Notes: generated by a model not told the origin, from the letters alone. A stretch of DNA of 64,000 bases from Streptomyces sp. NBC_00193 (GCF_026342735.1 NZ_JAPEMM010000001.1:744001-808000), one strand, 5' to 3'. Positions 27,652-37,727 are shown, counted from the stretch's first letter. Made by a program: numbers and translations.

Positions 27652-29885
27652 TTGTCGGAGTCGTCCTTGTCAGCGTCGTCGCCGGCGGCCTCGCCGTCGA
27701 TCACGGGGATCAGGGAGAGCTTGCCGCGGGAGTCGATCTCGGCGATCTCGACCTGGACCTTGGTACCCACCGCGACCACGTCCTCGACGTTCTCCACGCG
27801 CTTGCCACCGGCGAGCTTGCGGATCTGCGAGATGTGCAGCAGGCCGTCCTTGCCGGGCATGAGGGAGACGAAGGCACCGAAGGTGGTGGTCTTGACGACC
27901 GTACCCAGGTAGCGCTCGCCGACCTCCGGCATGGTCGGGTTGGCGATCTGGTTGATCGTGGCGCGGGCGGCCTCGGCGGCCGGACCGTCGGCGGCACCGA
28001 TGTAGATGGTGCCGTCGTCCTCGATCGTGATCTCGGCGCCGGTGTCCTCCTGGATCTGGTTGATCATCTTGCCCTTGGGGCCGATGACCTCACCGATCTT
28101 GTCCACCGGGATCTTGACGGTGATGATCCGGGGGGCGAACGGGGACATGGCGTCCGGCGTGTCGATCGCTTCCATCATCACGTCGAGGATGTGGAGGCGG
28201 GCGTCGCGGGCCTGCTTGAGGGCGGCGGCCAGAACCGAGGCCGGGATGCCGTCGAGCTTGGTGTCCAGCTGGAGCGCGGTGACGAACTCCTTGGTGCCGG
28301 CGACCTTGAAGTCCATGTCGCCGAAGGCGTCCTCCGCACCGAGGATGTCGGTGAGGGCGACGTAGTGGGTCTTGCCGTCGATCTCCTGCGAGATCAGGCC
28401 CATGGCGATACCGGCGACGGGGGCCTTGAGGGGCACACCGGCGTTCAGCAGCGACATGGTGGAGGCGCAGACCGAGCCCATGGACGTCGAGCCGTTGGAG
28501 CCGAGAGCCTCGGACACCTGGCGGATCGCGTAGGGGAACTCCTCGCGCGTCGGCAGGACCGGCACGATCGCGCGCTCGGCGAGCGCGCCGTGGCCGATCT
28601 CGCGGCGCTTCGGCGAACCGACGCGGCCGGTCTCGCCGACCGAGTACGGCGGGAAGTTGTAGTTGTGCATGTAGCGCTTGCGGGTCACCGGGGAGAGGGT
28701 GTCCAGCTGCTGCTCCATGCGGAGCATGTTGAGGGTGGTGACGCCCAGGATCTGGGTCTCGCCACGCTCGAACAGCGCCGAGCCGTGCACGCGCGGGATG
28801 GCCTCGACCTCGGCGGCGAGGGTACGGATGTCCGTGATCCCGCGGCCGTCGATGCGGACCTTGTCCTTGATGACGCGCTCGCGGACCAGAGCCTTGGTGA
28901 GGCTGCGGTACGCGGCGGAGATCTCCTTCTCGCGGCCTTCGAAGGCCGGGAGGAGCTTCTCGGCGGCGATCTCCTTGACGCGGTCCAGCTCGGCCTCGCG
29001 GTCCTGCTTGCCCGCGATGGTCAGCGCCTGGGAGAGCTCGCCCTTCACCGCGGCCGAGAGGGCCTCGTAGACGTCGTCCTGGTAGTCCAGGAAGACCGGG
29101 AACTCGCCCTCGGGCTTGGCGGCCTTGGCCGCCAGGTCCGCCTGGGCCTTGCAGAGGACCTTGATGAAGGGCTTCGAGGCGTCGAGGCCGGCGGCCACGA
29201 CCTCCTCGGTCGGCGCCTCGGCGCCGCCCTTGATCAGGGCGATGGTCTTCTCGGTGGCCTCGGCCTCGACCATCATGATCGCGACGTCGCCGTCCTCGAG
29301 CACGCGGCCCGCGACGACCATGTCGAAGACGGCGTCCTCGAGCTCGGTGTGCGTCGGGAAGGCAACCCACTGGCCGCGGATCAGCGCGACGCGGACGCCG
29401 CCGATCGGGCCGGAGAAGGGCAGACCGGCCAGCTGGGTGGACGCGGAGGCGGCGTTGATCGCCACGACGTCGTACAGGTGGTCGGGGTTGAGCGCCATGA
29501 TCGTCGCGACGACCTGGATCTCGTTGCGCAGGCCCTTCTTGAAGGACGGGCGCAGCGGGCGGTCGATCAGGCGACAGGTGAGGATCGCGTCCTCGGAGGG
29601 GCGGCCCTCCCGGCGGAAGAAGGAGCCGGGGATCTTGCCGGCCGCGTACTGCCGCTCCTCGACGTCCACCGTCAGGGGGAAGAAGTCGAGCTGGTCCTTG
29701 GGCTTCTTCGACGCGGTGGTGGCGGAAAGCACCATCGTGTCGTCGTCCAGGTAGGCAACGGCGGAGCCGGCGGCCTGGCGGGCCAGACGGCCCGTCTCGA
29801 AGCGGATGGTGCGGGTGCCGAAGGAACCGTTGTCAATGACGGCCTCGGCGTAGTGGGTCTCGTTCTCCACTAGCGTTTTCTCCAT
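27648..29885 (-). CDS. pnp: Polyribonucleotide nucleotidyltransferase (PNPase)
   Basis: Phosphorolytic 3'-5' exoribonuclease, which in Streptomyces also acts as the RNA 3'-polyadenylating enzyme. The 745-residue protein has two RNase PH domains (about 10-240 and 340-560), an intervening helical domain, a KH domain ([16 protein letters not shown]) and an S1 domain ([18 protein letters not shown]), followed by an acidic tail. The phosphate-binding [10 protein letters not shown] is present. ATG start with GGAG about 11 bases upstream. It lies downstream of rpsO with a structured 281-bp gap. Confidence 0.97.
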   Translation of the reverse strand: MEKTLVENETHYAEAVIDNGSFGTRTIRFETGRLARQAAGSAVAYLDDDTMVLSATTASKKPKDQLDFFPLTVDVEERQYAAGKIPGSFFRREGRPSEDAILTCRLIDRPLRPSFKKGLRNEIQVVATIMALNPDHLYDVVAINAASASTQLAGLPFSGPIGGVRVALIRGQWVAFPTHTELEDAVFDMVVAGRVLEDGDVAIMMVEAEATEKTIALIKGGAEAPTEEVVAAGLDASKPFIKVLCKAQADLAAKAAKPEGEFPVFLDYQDDVYEALSAAVKGELSQALTIAGKQDREAELDRVKEIAAEKLLPAFEGREKEISAAYRSLTKALVRERVIKDKVRIDGRGITDIRTLAAEVEAIPRVHGSALFERGETQILGVTTLNMLRMEQQLDTLSPVTRKRYMHNYNFPPYSVGETGRVGSPKRREIGHGALAERAIVPVLPTREEFPYAIRQVSEALGSNGSTSMGSVCASTMSLLNAGVPLKAPVAGIAMGLISQEIDGKTHYVALTDILGAEDAFGDMDFKVAGTKEFVTALQLDTKLDGIPASVLAAALKQARDARLHILDVMMEAIDTPDAMSPFAPRIITVKIPVDKIGEVIGPKGKMINQIQEDTGAEITIEDDGTIYIGAADGPAAEAARATINQIANPTMPEVGERYLGTVVKTTTFGAFVSLMPGKDGLLHISQIRKLAGGKRVENVEDVVAVGTKVQVEIAEIDSRGKLSLIPVIDGEAAGDDADKDDSDK

Positions 29886-30119
29886 TTTCGTCGTCTCCGT
29901 CCGCCACCCGTGTGGTGGTGGACGGTTGCGGAGAAGCGCTCCTGGCGTGCGGGCCGGTCTTCGATCGAAGCAGCCGGGCGAAGCCCCGTACGGGCTTTCC
30001 GGATGCCACTACCGAGGACCGGCGGCGTGGGAGGGCGCTCCTCCTCTTCAGTTGTGCACGTCTTACGACGTGGACGCTTCCAGACTACAAAGCGTCCGGT
30101 ACGTCGCGCACGTACAGCA
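29886..30119 (-). other. rpsO-pnp intergenic leader with tandem hairpins
   Basis: No gene is seen. Two adjacent perfect hairpins occur: 30058-30071 (5-bp stem, loop of 4) and 30073-30096 (7-bp stem, loop of 10). In S. coelicolor the rpsO-pnp intergenic RNA is an RNase III target and contains a pnp promoter. These stems are the natural candidates here, by inference. Confidence 0.6.
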
Positions 30120-30156
30120 AAGGGAGCGGCCCACTCAATGTGGGAACCGCTCCCTT
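30120..30156 (-). terminator. rpsO terminator
   Basis: A 10-bp outer stem (30120-30129 with 30147-30156) continues into an inner CCCAC/GTGGG stem. It begins about 10 bp after the rpsO stop and is followed on the minus strand by a short T-run. Readthrough into pnp is expected, as in related operons. Confidence 0.85.
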
Positions 30157-30166
30157 CACAGCGTCT

Positions 30167-30454
30167 TTACTTGGCGCCGGCCGCACCGCGGCGGATGCCG
30201 AGGCGCTCGACCAGCGTACGGAAGCGCTGGATGTCCTTCTTGGCCAGGTACTGCAGCAGGCGGCGACGCTGGCCGACCAGGATCAGCAGACCACGACGGG
30301 AGTGGTGGTCGTGCTTGTGGGACTTCAGGTGCTCGGTCAGGTCCGAGATGCGGCGGGACAGCATCGCAACCTGGACCTCGGGGGAGCCGGTGTCGCCCTC
30401 CTTGGCACCAAACTCTGCGATGAGCTGCTTCTTGACTGCGGCGTCGAGCGGCAC
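30167..30454 (-). CDS. rpsO: 30S ribosomal protein S15
   Basis: A 95-residue primary 16S-binding protein of the small-subunit platform. Family signature motifs [34 protein letters not shown] and RRRLLQYL are all present. The start is GTG at 30452-30454 with AAGGAG 5 bases upstream; the longer reading to 30583 is a leader artefact. Its partner pnp follows. Confidence 0.98.
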   Translation of the reverse strand: MPLDAAVKKQLIAEFGAKEGDTGSPEVQVAMLSRRISDLTEHLKSHKHDHHSRRGLLILVGQRRRLLQYLAKKDIQRFRTLVERLGIRRGAAGAK

Positions 30455-30627
30455 GCGTACTCCTTGTAAATAGGTCTTCATAGCCACCGAGTGCCCCAGG
30501 TCGAATTCTCTGGGGATCTTCCGTAACTCGGGAGGCGGGGTCCGCTGAGCGCAGCCTCCAGAAGAATCCGGGGGCGCGTACACAAACGGCCGTCACACAG
30601 CGTACCAGGCTGCCGCAGCCCCTCGTC

Positions 30628-32133
30628 TCAGCTGGTGAGAGCGCGGGCCCGGGCGTAGACGTCGAGCACGGCCAGGGCCAGCGGGACCAGGCTGAGGAGG
30701 ACCGCCGCCTCGGTGAGGTCGAGCAGCCGCCCCCAGAAGGGTGACAGACCCTTGCGGGGAATGACCAATGCAATTCCGGCGAAGAGGGCCGCACCGGCGG
30801 CGACGGCGGCGGAGAGCCAGAGCGTACGGATCTCCAGGCCGCTGTGGTCCCCGTACAGGGCGAGCTCCCGGAGCAGGGCGGCCGGCGGGTGCATGGCGAG
30901 GCCCAGGACGAGCAGGCCCAGGGCGGCGAAGCCGGCCACGAGGGTGCAGGCGACCTGGGAGGTGTAGCGGAAGAGGCGGGCGCGCAGCAGCATGGCGAGG
31001 CCGGTCGCCAGGGCCAGGAGCCGGGCCCAGGTGTTGTCCGAGAAGCCGAGGACGGCGGCCGAGCCGACGGCGACGGCGGCGCAGCCGCCGACGAGGCCGA
31101 GGAGCATCTCGTGGCCGCGGCGGGCCTGGGCTGCGATGGCCTCGGCGTCGAGGGGGGCTCCGGAGTCGTGCCCGTCGGTGGCGGAGCGCTCACCGTACGG
31201 CTCGCTCTCGTAGCGGTCCGGAGCCTCGTACTCGGCGGTGGCGCTCTGCGGGGCGGCGTAGCCGATGGGGAGGCGGGCGAAGCGGGCGGAGAAGCCGGGG
31301 AGGAAGGCGACGAGGCCGATGGCCGCGGGGGCGCAGACGGCCGCGGCGGAGGTCGCGCCGGCGTCGGCGGCGATGGCGGCGAAGGTGGCCAGGGTCCCGG
31401 TGGCGGCGAGGAAGGTGGTCGCGACGAAGGGGGCGTCGCCGTCGGGGGTGAGCGCGACGAGGGCGACGGAGGCGACGAGCACGCAGACGCAGCCGAGGAG
31501 GAACTGGAGCCGGCCGGGGCCCTGGCCGGCGGCGGGGGCGATGATGCCGGCGCCGGCGAGCAGCAGGTGCGGTACGGCGGCGAGGCCGAGGGCGACGGCG
31601 GAGCCGCGGTCGCGGTAGACCCGGGCGCGGACGCCCGCGGCGGCGGTGAGGAGCACGCCGACGGAGCCGGCGATGATGCCGGGCAGTCCGTGCATGTCGT
31701 GCAGGACGGGGTCGGCGTACCAGAGGACGAAGCCGAGGAGGACGAAGAGGACGGCGGCGCCGGTCAGGCCCGCGCCGCGCAGCATGTCGTCGCTCCAGCG
31801 GTGGCGGTCGCGCACCACGGCGGCGGCGACGGCGTCGGAGACGTCGTCGAAGACGGCGGGGGGCAGGGATTCCGCGAAGGGGCGCAGGCTCAGTACTTCG
31901 CCGTCGAGGACCTGCTGGGCCGCGAGGGTGCGGGCGCCGTCGAGGACGGTGCCGGAGCGCAGGACCAGGTGGAAGCCGGTGGGTGCGCCGACGGGCTGGG
32001 TCTGGCCGGTGAGGCGCAGCAGCTCGGGGTAGATGTCGGCGACGGCGATGTCCTCGGGGAGGGCGACGTCTATGCGGCTGTCGGGAGCCACGACGGTGAC
32101 CCTGCGGAAGCCGGTCGCCTCGGCGGTGTTCAC
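30628..32133 (-). CDS. eccD: Type VII secretion integral membrane protein EccD
   Basis: EccD is the main membrane-embedded channel component of ESX systems. The 501-residue protein has an N-terminal ubiquitin-like domain (about residues 8-90, RVTVVAPDSRIDVALPEDI) and about 11 membrane helices. A long soluble loop rich in Tyr/Glu/Asp lies between helices near residues 305-345. I chose GTG 32131-32133 because G-rich GGGGGG lies 6 bases upstream and the ubiquitin fold starts right after it. It is divergent from eccC, with 238 bp between starts. Confidence 0.9.
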   Translation of the reverse strand: MNTAEATGFRRVTVVAPDSRIDVALPEDIAVADIYPELLRLTGQTQPVGAPTGFHLVLRSGTVLDGARTLAAQQVLDGEVLSLRPFAESLPPAVFDDVSDAVAAAVVRDRHRWSDDMLRGAGLTGAAVLFVLLGFVLWYADPVLHDMHGLPGIIAGSVGVLLTAAAGVRARVYRDRGSAVALGLAAVPHLLLAGAGIIAPAAGQGPGRLQFLLGCVCVLVASVALVALTPDGDAPFVATTFLAATGTLATFAAIAADAGATSAAAVCAPAAIGLVAFLPGFSARFARLPIGYAAPQSATAEYEAPDRYESEPYGERSATDGHDSGAPLDAEAIAAQARRGHEMLLGLVGGCAAVAVGSAAVLGFSDNTWARLLALATGLAMLLRARLFRYTSQVACTLVAGFAALGLLVLGLAMHPPAALLRELALYGDHSGLEIRTLWLSAAVAAGAALFAGIALVIPRKGLSPFWGRLLDLTEAAVLLSLVPLALAVLDVYARARALTS

Positions 32134-32371
32134 CTGATGCCCCCCGGTGGGTGTGTGCGTTGGTGTGCGTGCGGGTGCGCCGGTGACGGTGGTCCGCCCG
32201 CCGGTGCGCAGCCGATTCGCGGATGCGCATGCTGCGCGCGCCACCCTACCGGGAGGCCCGATGACTGTCGGCAAGTAGGATCACCTCTCTGCGGAGGAGA
32301 CCCCCTTCGCGCCCGGGACTTGAGGGCGCCGGTTGCGACGTCCCGTCTGTTTTCGAGGGATTGATGCTCCG
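32134..32371. other. eccD/eccC divergent control region
   Basis: A 238-bp gap between two divergent ESX genes that must carry both promoters. I see no convincing -35/-10 pair. Confidence 0.4.
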
Positions 32372-35300
32372 GTGAGCCAGATCGTCGTCAAACGTCCGCC
32401 CCGGTCGCTGCCGCCCGAAGTGCCTTCGGACGAACTGAGGCTGGAGGCACCGCCGGAACTTCCCCGGGGGCAGCAGGAGGGCGTGCTGATGCAGCTCCTC
32501 CCGATGCTCGGGATGGGCTCGTCCGCCGTGTTCTTCTTCATGCCGGGTGCCGCGCCGTTCATGCGGATCATGGGCGTGCTGATGATGGTGTCGACGGTGG
32601 GCATGCTCGTGGCCCAGCTGGTGCGCCACCGGCGCGGTACGCAAGGGCAAATGGCCGATATCCGGCGGGATTACCTCAAGTACCTGGCGCAAACCCGCCG
32701 TCAGGTACGGAGGACCGCGCGGGCCCAGCGTGACGCGCAGCTCTATCTGCACCCGGCTCCGGAGCAGTTGTGGTCGGTGGTGGCCGAGGGCTCGCGCCTG
32801 TGGGAGCGGCGGGTCGGCGACCCGGACTTCGGGCAGGCCCGGCTGGGGCTGGGCGCGCAGCGCCTGGCGACCCCGCTGGTGGCTCCGGAGACGGCGCCGG
32901 TGGACGAGCTGGAGCCGCTGACGGCGGGTGCCATGCAGCAGTTCCTGAGGGTGCACTCCTCGCTGGACGGGCTGCCGATGGCGGTGTCGCTGCGGGCGTT
33001 CTACCACGTGACGGTGTCCGGGGAGCCGGAGTCGGCGCGGGGCACCGCGCGGGCGCTGGTGGCTCAACTGGCGACGCTGCACTCCCCCGAGGACCTGATG
33101 GTGGCCGTGGTGGCCGCACCCGGCGCGGTGGCGGAGTGGGACTGGGTGAAGTGGCTGCCGCACACCCAGCTCCCGGGTCAGATCGACGGGGCGGGCACGA
33201 AGCGGCTGTTCGGCGACGACCTCGCCGAGCTGGAGGGGCTGCTCGGTTCCCGGCTGGAGGGGCGGCCCCGGTTCAGCCGGGAGGGCTCCCCGGTGCTGGA
33301 CCAGCCGCACGTGGTCCTCGTACTGGACTCCGGTTCCCGCGGGGGTCTGGTGCCGCAGGACTCGGTGTTCGCGGCGGCCGAGGGTCTGCAGGGGGTCACC
33401 GTCGTCGAGGTGGTGGCGGGCGAGCTGGACGAGGCGCGCGGCGGGCTGTCGGTCGTGGTGCGGCCGGGCCGGCTGCGGCTGGAGTCGGGTGCGGGCTTCG
33501 CCTACGAGGGTCTGCCGGACACCCTGTCGCTGACGGCGGCCGAGGCGCTGGCCCGGCAGCTGGCGCCGCTGCGGACGGGCGGCGGGGACGAGGACGAGCC
33601 GCTGCTGGCCAATCTGGACTTCACCGACCTGCTGAACCTGGGCGACGCGGCCGCCGTGGACGTGGCCCGGACCTGGCGGCCGCGCTCCGCCGGCGAGCGG
33701 CTGCGCGTGCCGATCGGGGTGGGCGAGGACGGCTCCCCCGTGATGCTGGACCTGAAGGAGGCCGCGCAGGAGGGCATGGGCCCGCACGGGCTGTGCGTGG
33801 GCGCGACCGGTTCGGGCAAGTCGGAGCTGCTGCGCACGCTGGTGCTGGGGCTGGCCGTCACGCACACCTCGGAGACGCTGAACTTCGTGCTCGCCGACTT
33901 CAAGGGCGGTGCGACCTTCACCGGGATGGGGCAGATGCCGCACGTCGCGGCGGTCATCACCAACCTGGCGGACGACCTCACGCTCGTGGACCGCATGGGC
34001 GACTCGATCCGGGGCGAACTGCAGCGCCGCCAGGAGCTGCTGCGCTCGGCGGGCAACTACGCGAACATCCACGACTACGAGAAGGCCCGCGCGGCGGGTG
34101 CTCCGCTGGAGCCGCTGGCCTCGCTGGTGCTGGTCATCGACGAGTTCTCCGAGCTGCTGACCGCGAAGCCGGACTTCATCGACATGTTCATCCAGATCGG
34201 CCGCATCGGCCGGTCGCTGGGCGTGCACCTGCTGCTGGCCTCGCAGCGGCTGGAGGAGGGCAAGCTGCGCGGGCTGGACACGTACCTGTCGTACCGGATC
34301 GGTCTGCGGACCTTCTCGGCGGCGGAGTCGCGGACCGCGATCGGCGTGCCGGACGCCTACCACCTGCCGTCGGTGCCCGGTTCGGGGTACCTGAAGTTCG
34401 GTACGGACGAGATGACGCGCTTCAAGGCCGCGTACGTCTCGGGGACCTACCGCTCGGGCGGGCCCGACCTCTCGGTGGGGATGTTCCCGGTGGAGCGGCG
34501 GCCCGTGCTGTTCACGGCGGCGCCGGTGCCCGTGGTGTACGCGGCTCCGGACCCGGCGTACCTGTCGGCGCGGGCGGAGCAGGAGGCGCAGGCCGGCGAC
34601 GACGCGTTGGCGGACACGGTGCTGGACGTGATCGTGGGACGGCTGGAGGGGCAGGGGGTGCCGGCGCACCAGGTGTGGCTGCCGCCGCTGGACCAGGCTC
34701 CGCCGCTGGACCAGTTGCTGCCGGCGCTGGCCCCGTCGGCGGAGCGCGGGCTGCACGCGGAGGGGTACACGCGGCCGGGTGGTCTGGTCGTACCGCTCGG
34801 GCTCATCGACAAGCCGTTCGAGCAGCGGCGCGAGGTGCTGTACCGGGACTTCTCGGGTGCGGCGGGCCACATGATGGTGGTCGGCGGTCCGCAGTCGGGC
34901 AAGTCCACGCTGATGCGGACCCTGATCTCCTCGTTCGCGCTGACGCACACCCCGCGCGAGGTGCAGTTCTACGGGCTGGACTTCGGCGGCGGCGGTCTGT
35001 CCTCGCTGGCCGAACTGCCGCACGTGGGCGGGATCGCGTCCCGGCTGGACCCGGAGCGGGTGCGGCGCACGGTCGCGGAGGTGGCCGGGGTGCTGCGCCG
35101 GCGCGAGGAGTTCTTCCGCGCGAACGGCATCGACTCGATCGGCACCTACCGGCGCCGGCGGGCCGCGGGCGAGCTGCCCGGGGAGGCCTGGGGCGACGTG
35201 TTCCTGGTCATCGACGGCTGGGGCGGCTTCCGGGGCGAGTACGAGGCCCTGGAGCAGGTCGTCACGGACATCGCGTCCCGCGGGCTGGGATACGGCATCC

Positions 35301-36349
35301 ACGTGGTGATCACGGTCGCCCGGTACATGGAGGTCCGGGCCGCGCTGAAGGACCAGATCCTCAGCCGGCTGGAGCTGCGCCTCGGCGATGTCATGGACTC
35401 CGAGTTCGACCGCAAGGTGGCGGCGAACGTCCCGACGGGGATGCCGGGCCGCGGCCAGGTCGCGGAGAAGCTGCACTTCCTGGGCGCGCTGCCGCGGGTC
35501 GACGGCTCGCACGCGGCGGAGGACCTGTCGGAGGCGACGGCCGCCTTCGTGGACGCCGTGAAGCAGAACTGGGCCGGCCAGGCCGCCCCCGGCGTCCGGC
35601 TGCTGCCGCGGCTGCTCCACGCGGACCAGCTCCCCAAGGGCGGGGAGTACCCGGAGCGCGGGATCGCGATCGGCATCGACGAGACCGAGCTGGAGCCGGT
35701 GTTCGTCGACTTCGAGACCGACCCCTTCCTCCTCGTGTTCGGCGAGAGCGAGTCGGGCAAGACCAACCTGCTGCGGCTCATCGCGCAGCGGATCTCGGAG
35801 CGCTACGGCCCGGACCGGGCACGGCTGGTGGTCGGCGACTACCGGCGCAGCCTGCTCGGTGCGCTGCCGGAGGAGCACCTGCTGGAGTACGCGCCGATGG
35901 CGAGCTCCCTGCAGATGCACATGGAGGCGCTGGCCGGGGTGTTCGCCCGCCGGCAGCCCCCGCAGGACGTCACCCCGCAGCAGTTGCGCGACCGCAGCTG
36001 GTGGACGGGTCCCGACGTGTTCATCATCATCGACGATTTCGACCTGGTGGCCACGAGCCAGGGCAATCCGCTGGCGCAGCTGGTGGAGTTCCTGCCGTTC
36101 GCGCGCGACACGGGCGTCCGCTTCATCATCGCGCGCAGTTCGGCGGGTGCCTCGCGGGCGCTGTACGAGCCGTTCATGCAGCGGATCAAGGAGCTGGGCG
36201 CGCAGGGCGTGGTGCTGTCCGGCGATCCGTCCGAGGGGGATCTGGTCGGCAACGTGCGGCCGCGTCCCATGCCTGCGGGCCGGGCCTCCTTCGTCTCGCG
36301 CAAGCGCGGGACCTCGCTGATCCAGATCGGGCGGATGCCGGGGATGTAG
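32372..36349 (+). CDS. eccC: Type VII secretion ATPase EccC (fused EccCa-EccCb)
   Basis: EccC powers ESX export and binds the C-terminal signal of WXG100 substrates. The 1325-residue protein has two N-terminal membrane helices (about 40-85) and three FtsK/SpoIIIE-type ATPase domains. Walker A motifs are GATGSGKS (about 480), GGPQSGKS (about 840) and GESESGKT (about 1126). Walker B is canonical only in the first (LVIDEFSELL). The second reads VIDGWGG and the third IIDDFD, so the catalytic Glu is missing, as is usual in EccC. The start GTG at 32372 gives the standard SQIVVKRPPR opening; its upstream GAGGGA is 11 bases away. Confidence 0.95.
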   Translation: MSQIVVKRPPRSLPPEVPSDELRLEAPPELPRGQQEGVLMQLLPMLGMGSSAVFFFMPGAAPFMRIMGVLMMVSTVGMLVAQLVRHRRGTQGQMADIRRDYLKYLAQTRRQVRRTARAQRDAQLYLHPAPEQLWSVVAEGSRLWERRVGDPDFGQARLGLGAQRLATPLVAPETAPVDELEPLTAGAMQQFLRVHSSLDGLPMAVSLRAFYHVTVSGEPESARGTARALVAQLATLHSPEDLMVAVVAAPGAVAEWDWVKWLPHTQLPGQIDGAGTKRLFGDDLAELEGLLGSRLEGRPRFSREGSPVLDQPHVVLVLDSGSRGGLVPQDSVFAAAEGLQGVTVVEVVAGELDEARGGLSVVVRPGRLRLESGAGFAYEGLPDTLSLTAAEALARQLAPLRTGGGDEDEPLLANLDFTDLLNLGDAAAVDVARTWRPRSAGERLRVPIGVGEDGSPVMLDLKEAAQEGMGPHGLCVGATGSGKSELLRTLVLGLAVTHTSETLNFVLADFKGGATFTGMGQMPHVAAVITNLADDLTLVDRMGDSIRGELQRRQELLRSAGNYANIHDYEKARAAGAPLEPLASLVLVIDEFSELLTAKPDFIDMFIQIGRIGRSLGVHLLLASQRLEEGKLRGLDTYLSYRIGLRTFSAAESRTAIGVPDAYHLPSVPGSGYLKFGTDEMTRFKAAYVSGTYRSGGPDLSVGMFPVERRPVLFTAAPVPVVYAAPDPAYLSARAEQEAQAGDDALADTVLDVIVGRLEGQGVPAHQVWLPPLDQAPPLDQLLPALAPSAERGLHAEGYTRPGGLVVPLGLIDKPFEQRREVLYRDFSGAAGHMMVVGGPQSGKSTLMRTLISSFALTHTPREVQFYGLDFGGGGLSSLAELPHVGGIASRLDPERVRRTVAEVAGVLRRREEFFRANGIDSIGTYRRRRAAGELPGEAWGDVFLVIDGWGGFRGEYEALEQVVTDIASRGLGYGIHVVITVARYMEVRAALKDQILSRLELRLGDVMDSEFDRKVAANVPTGMPGRGQVAEKLHFLGALPRVDGSHAAEDLSEATAAFVDAVKQNWAGQAAPGVRLLPRLLHADQLPKGGEYPERGIAIGIDETELEPVFVDFETDPFLLVFGESESGKTNLLRLIAQRISERYGPDRARLVVGDYRRSLLGALPEEHLLEYAPMASSLQMHMEALAGVFARRQPPQDVTPQQLRDRSWWTGPDVFIIIDDFDLVATSQGNPLAQLVEFLPFARDTGVRFIIARSSAGASRALYEPFMQRIKELGAQGVVLSGDPSEGDLVGNVRPRPMPAGRASFVSRKRGTSLIQIGRMPGM

Positions 36350-36463
36350 GGCGGGGCGGCGCGCGGGGGCCGGGGGTCCGGGAGGGTTCCGCAAAGCTCC
36401 CCGCGCGCGGCTGGTCAGCGTCGATAATCGGCAGGGATCGCACCACCGAAGGAGAGGCCGCGC

Positions 36464-36712
36464 ATGGGCACTCAGCAGGAGAAGGACGAGCTGTACGGGC
36501 TCGACATCAGCGGCGTCGAGTGGGAGGGCCCGCCCGGTACCTCTCCCGACGAGGAGCGGGTCGAGATCGCCCGGCTGCCCGAGGGCGCGGTGGCGATGCG
36601 GTCCTCCCTGGACCGGGACACGGTGCTGCGCTACACCGCGGCCGAGTGGGAGGCGTTCGTACTCGGGGCCAGGGACGGGGAGTTCGATCTCGACCGGGAT
36701 CCGCCGAGCTGA
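36464..36712 (+). CDS. DUF397-domain protein, 82 aa
   Basis: The C-terminal part (VAMRSSLDRDTVLRYTAAEWEAFVLGARDGEFD) is a DUF397 domain, common in actinomycetes next to XRE regulators. No XRE partner is present here. ATG start with GAAGGAGA upstream. It lies 114 bp after eccC, likely the last gene of that transcript, so it may be an ESX accessory or regulator. Function unproven. Confidence 0.85.
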   Translation: MGTQQEKDELYGLDISGVEWEGPPGTSPDEERVEIARLPEGAVAMRSSLDRDTVLRYTAAEWEAFVLGARDGEFDLDRDPPS

Positions 36713-36730
36713 GGTCCGTACGCGGGGCAT

Positions 36731-36769
36731 GAGGAAGGGGCGCGCCCGATGCGGGCGCGCCCCTTCCTC
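36731..36769. terminator. Bidirectional terminator, eccC unit / esx unit
   Basis: A perfect 17-bp stem (36731-36747 with 36753-36769, loop of 5) lies between convergent transcripts: the DUF397 gene (+) and the esx gene ending at 36801 (-). Confidence 0.92.
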
Positions 36770-36800
36770 GTGCCACGTGGCGCGTGGCGTGCCGTGCGGC

Positions 36801-37109
36801 TCAGTAGGCCTCGGTGAACAGGCGCGAGGCCTTCACGTCGGTGGCGCGGTAGTCGTTCTTGCCGCGCTCGATCAGGTCCGCGACCAGGCGCAGCTGGGCG
36901 CGCATGTGGTCGGCCTTGCCGTTGTACTTGCGCTGCAGCTCGACGTACTGGGCGTGCGCCTCGCCGTCCCAGGTGTCGGTGACGACCGTCAGGGCCGCAC
37001 CCATCTCGTCGAGGTCCTTCTTGATGTTGTCCGAGACGATGCGGATGCGGTCCGCCATCATCTGGACGCTCTCGTACCGGACCTTGGTGTGCCCGTCGTT
37101 CGCGGTCAT
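36801..37109 (-). CDS. WXG100-family ESX substrate, 102 aa
   Basis: A small all-helical secreted protein of the EsxA/EsxB type. It is predicted to form a helix-turn-helix hairpin with the turn motif WDG (TDTWDGEAHAQY) at about residues 47-49, and it heterodimerises with the neighbouring WXG100 protein. The end contains a YxxxD-like element (NDYRATD). ATG start with AAGGAGAAGAG upstream. It is second in a two-gene unit. From context it corresponds to one of the S. coelicolor EsxA/EsxB pair; I do not assign which. Confidence 0.9.
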   Translation of the reverse strand: MTANDGHTKVRYESVQMMADRIRIVSDNIKKDLDEMGAALTVVTDTWDGEAHAQYVELQRKYNGKADHMRAQLRLVADLIERGKNDYRATDVKASRLFTEAY

Positions 37110-37169
37110 GCTCTTCTCCTTCGCACGGGGCGGGGCAGGTGGGTGAGGAAGTGGGTCAGATCCCGCGGG

Positions 37170-37511
37170 TCAGATCCCGTTGAGGGCGGAGGTGTTGCCG
37201 CCGCCGCTGGACGCCTTGACCGTCTGGAACGCCGAGACCACGTCGTCGTCCTGCGCGTTGCTCAGGTTCTTGGTCTGCCCGACCGCGTTGTGCAGGACGC
37301 CGAGCAGCCGGCGGATCTCGTCGTGGTCCTCGTTGACGACGGTCTGCGCGGAGGTGAACCCCGACGCACCCACACCGGTCCAGCCCGCGCTGACGGTGGC
37401 GAGGATGTCCGCCAGCTCCCGGGACTGCCGGGTGACGCTGTCGGCGGTCTCCGAAATCTTGTTCAGTGCCTGCTTTACCGGGTCATCAGCGAGTCCGAAA
37501 TTGTTGGTCAT
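37170..37511 (-). CDS. WXG100-family ESX substrate, 113 aa
   Basis: The first gene of the esx pair. It has two predicted helices around the turn WTG (VSAGWTGVGAS), then a Gly/Ser-rich tail (ASSGGGNTSALNGI). ATG at 37509-37511 is preceded by GAGGAG six bases away; the longer reading to 37532 is leader. It is exported by EccC and probably co-folds with the 102-residue partner 60 bp downstream. Its promoter is predicted at 37660-37688. Confidence 0.9.
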   Translation of the reverse strand: MTNNFGLADDPVKQALNKISETADSVTRQSRELADILATVSAGWTGVGASGFTSAQTVVNEDHDEIRRLLGVLHNAVGQTKNLSNAQDDDVVSAFQTVKASSGGGNTSALNGI

Positions 37512-37632
37512 CCGAAGCTCCTCATCTCTCAATTCGCCAGACAGAACCGGCGGATCGCGCGGCGGAGCGGTACTTCGAGGAGGCGGTTTTCAGCCACGCG
37601 CCCCCGGATCCCCTCCGCTTCACACACCATCC

Positions 37633-37664
37633 CCGATCACAGTCGTGAAGCCTCCGATCACTGT
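37633..37664. promoter_or_regulatory. Two operator-like pseudo-palindromes at the esx promoter
   Basis: CCGATCACAGT (37633-37643) and CCGATCACTGT (37654-37664) are direct repeats 21 bp apart, two helical turns. Each heads a TNAC-N4-GTNA pseudo-palindrome (TCACAGTCGTGA and TCACTGTAGTCA). The right one overlaps the predicted -10. Probably a dimeric regulator site; the regulator is unknown. Confidence 0.55.
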
Positions 37665-37688
37665 AGTCAGTTGATCGGCCTTACCCAA
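37660..37688 (-). promoter_or_regulatory. Predicted esx promoter
   Basis: On the minus strand TTGGGT (37683-37688) and TACAGT (37660-37665) are spaced by exactly 17 bp. Transcription would start about 140 bp before the first esx start codon, giving a long leader. Confidence 0.6.
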
Positions 37689-37727
37689 CACAGCCCTTTG
37701 GGATCTGTTGATGAACCGTGACACCGT

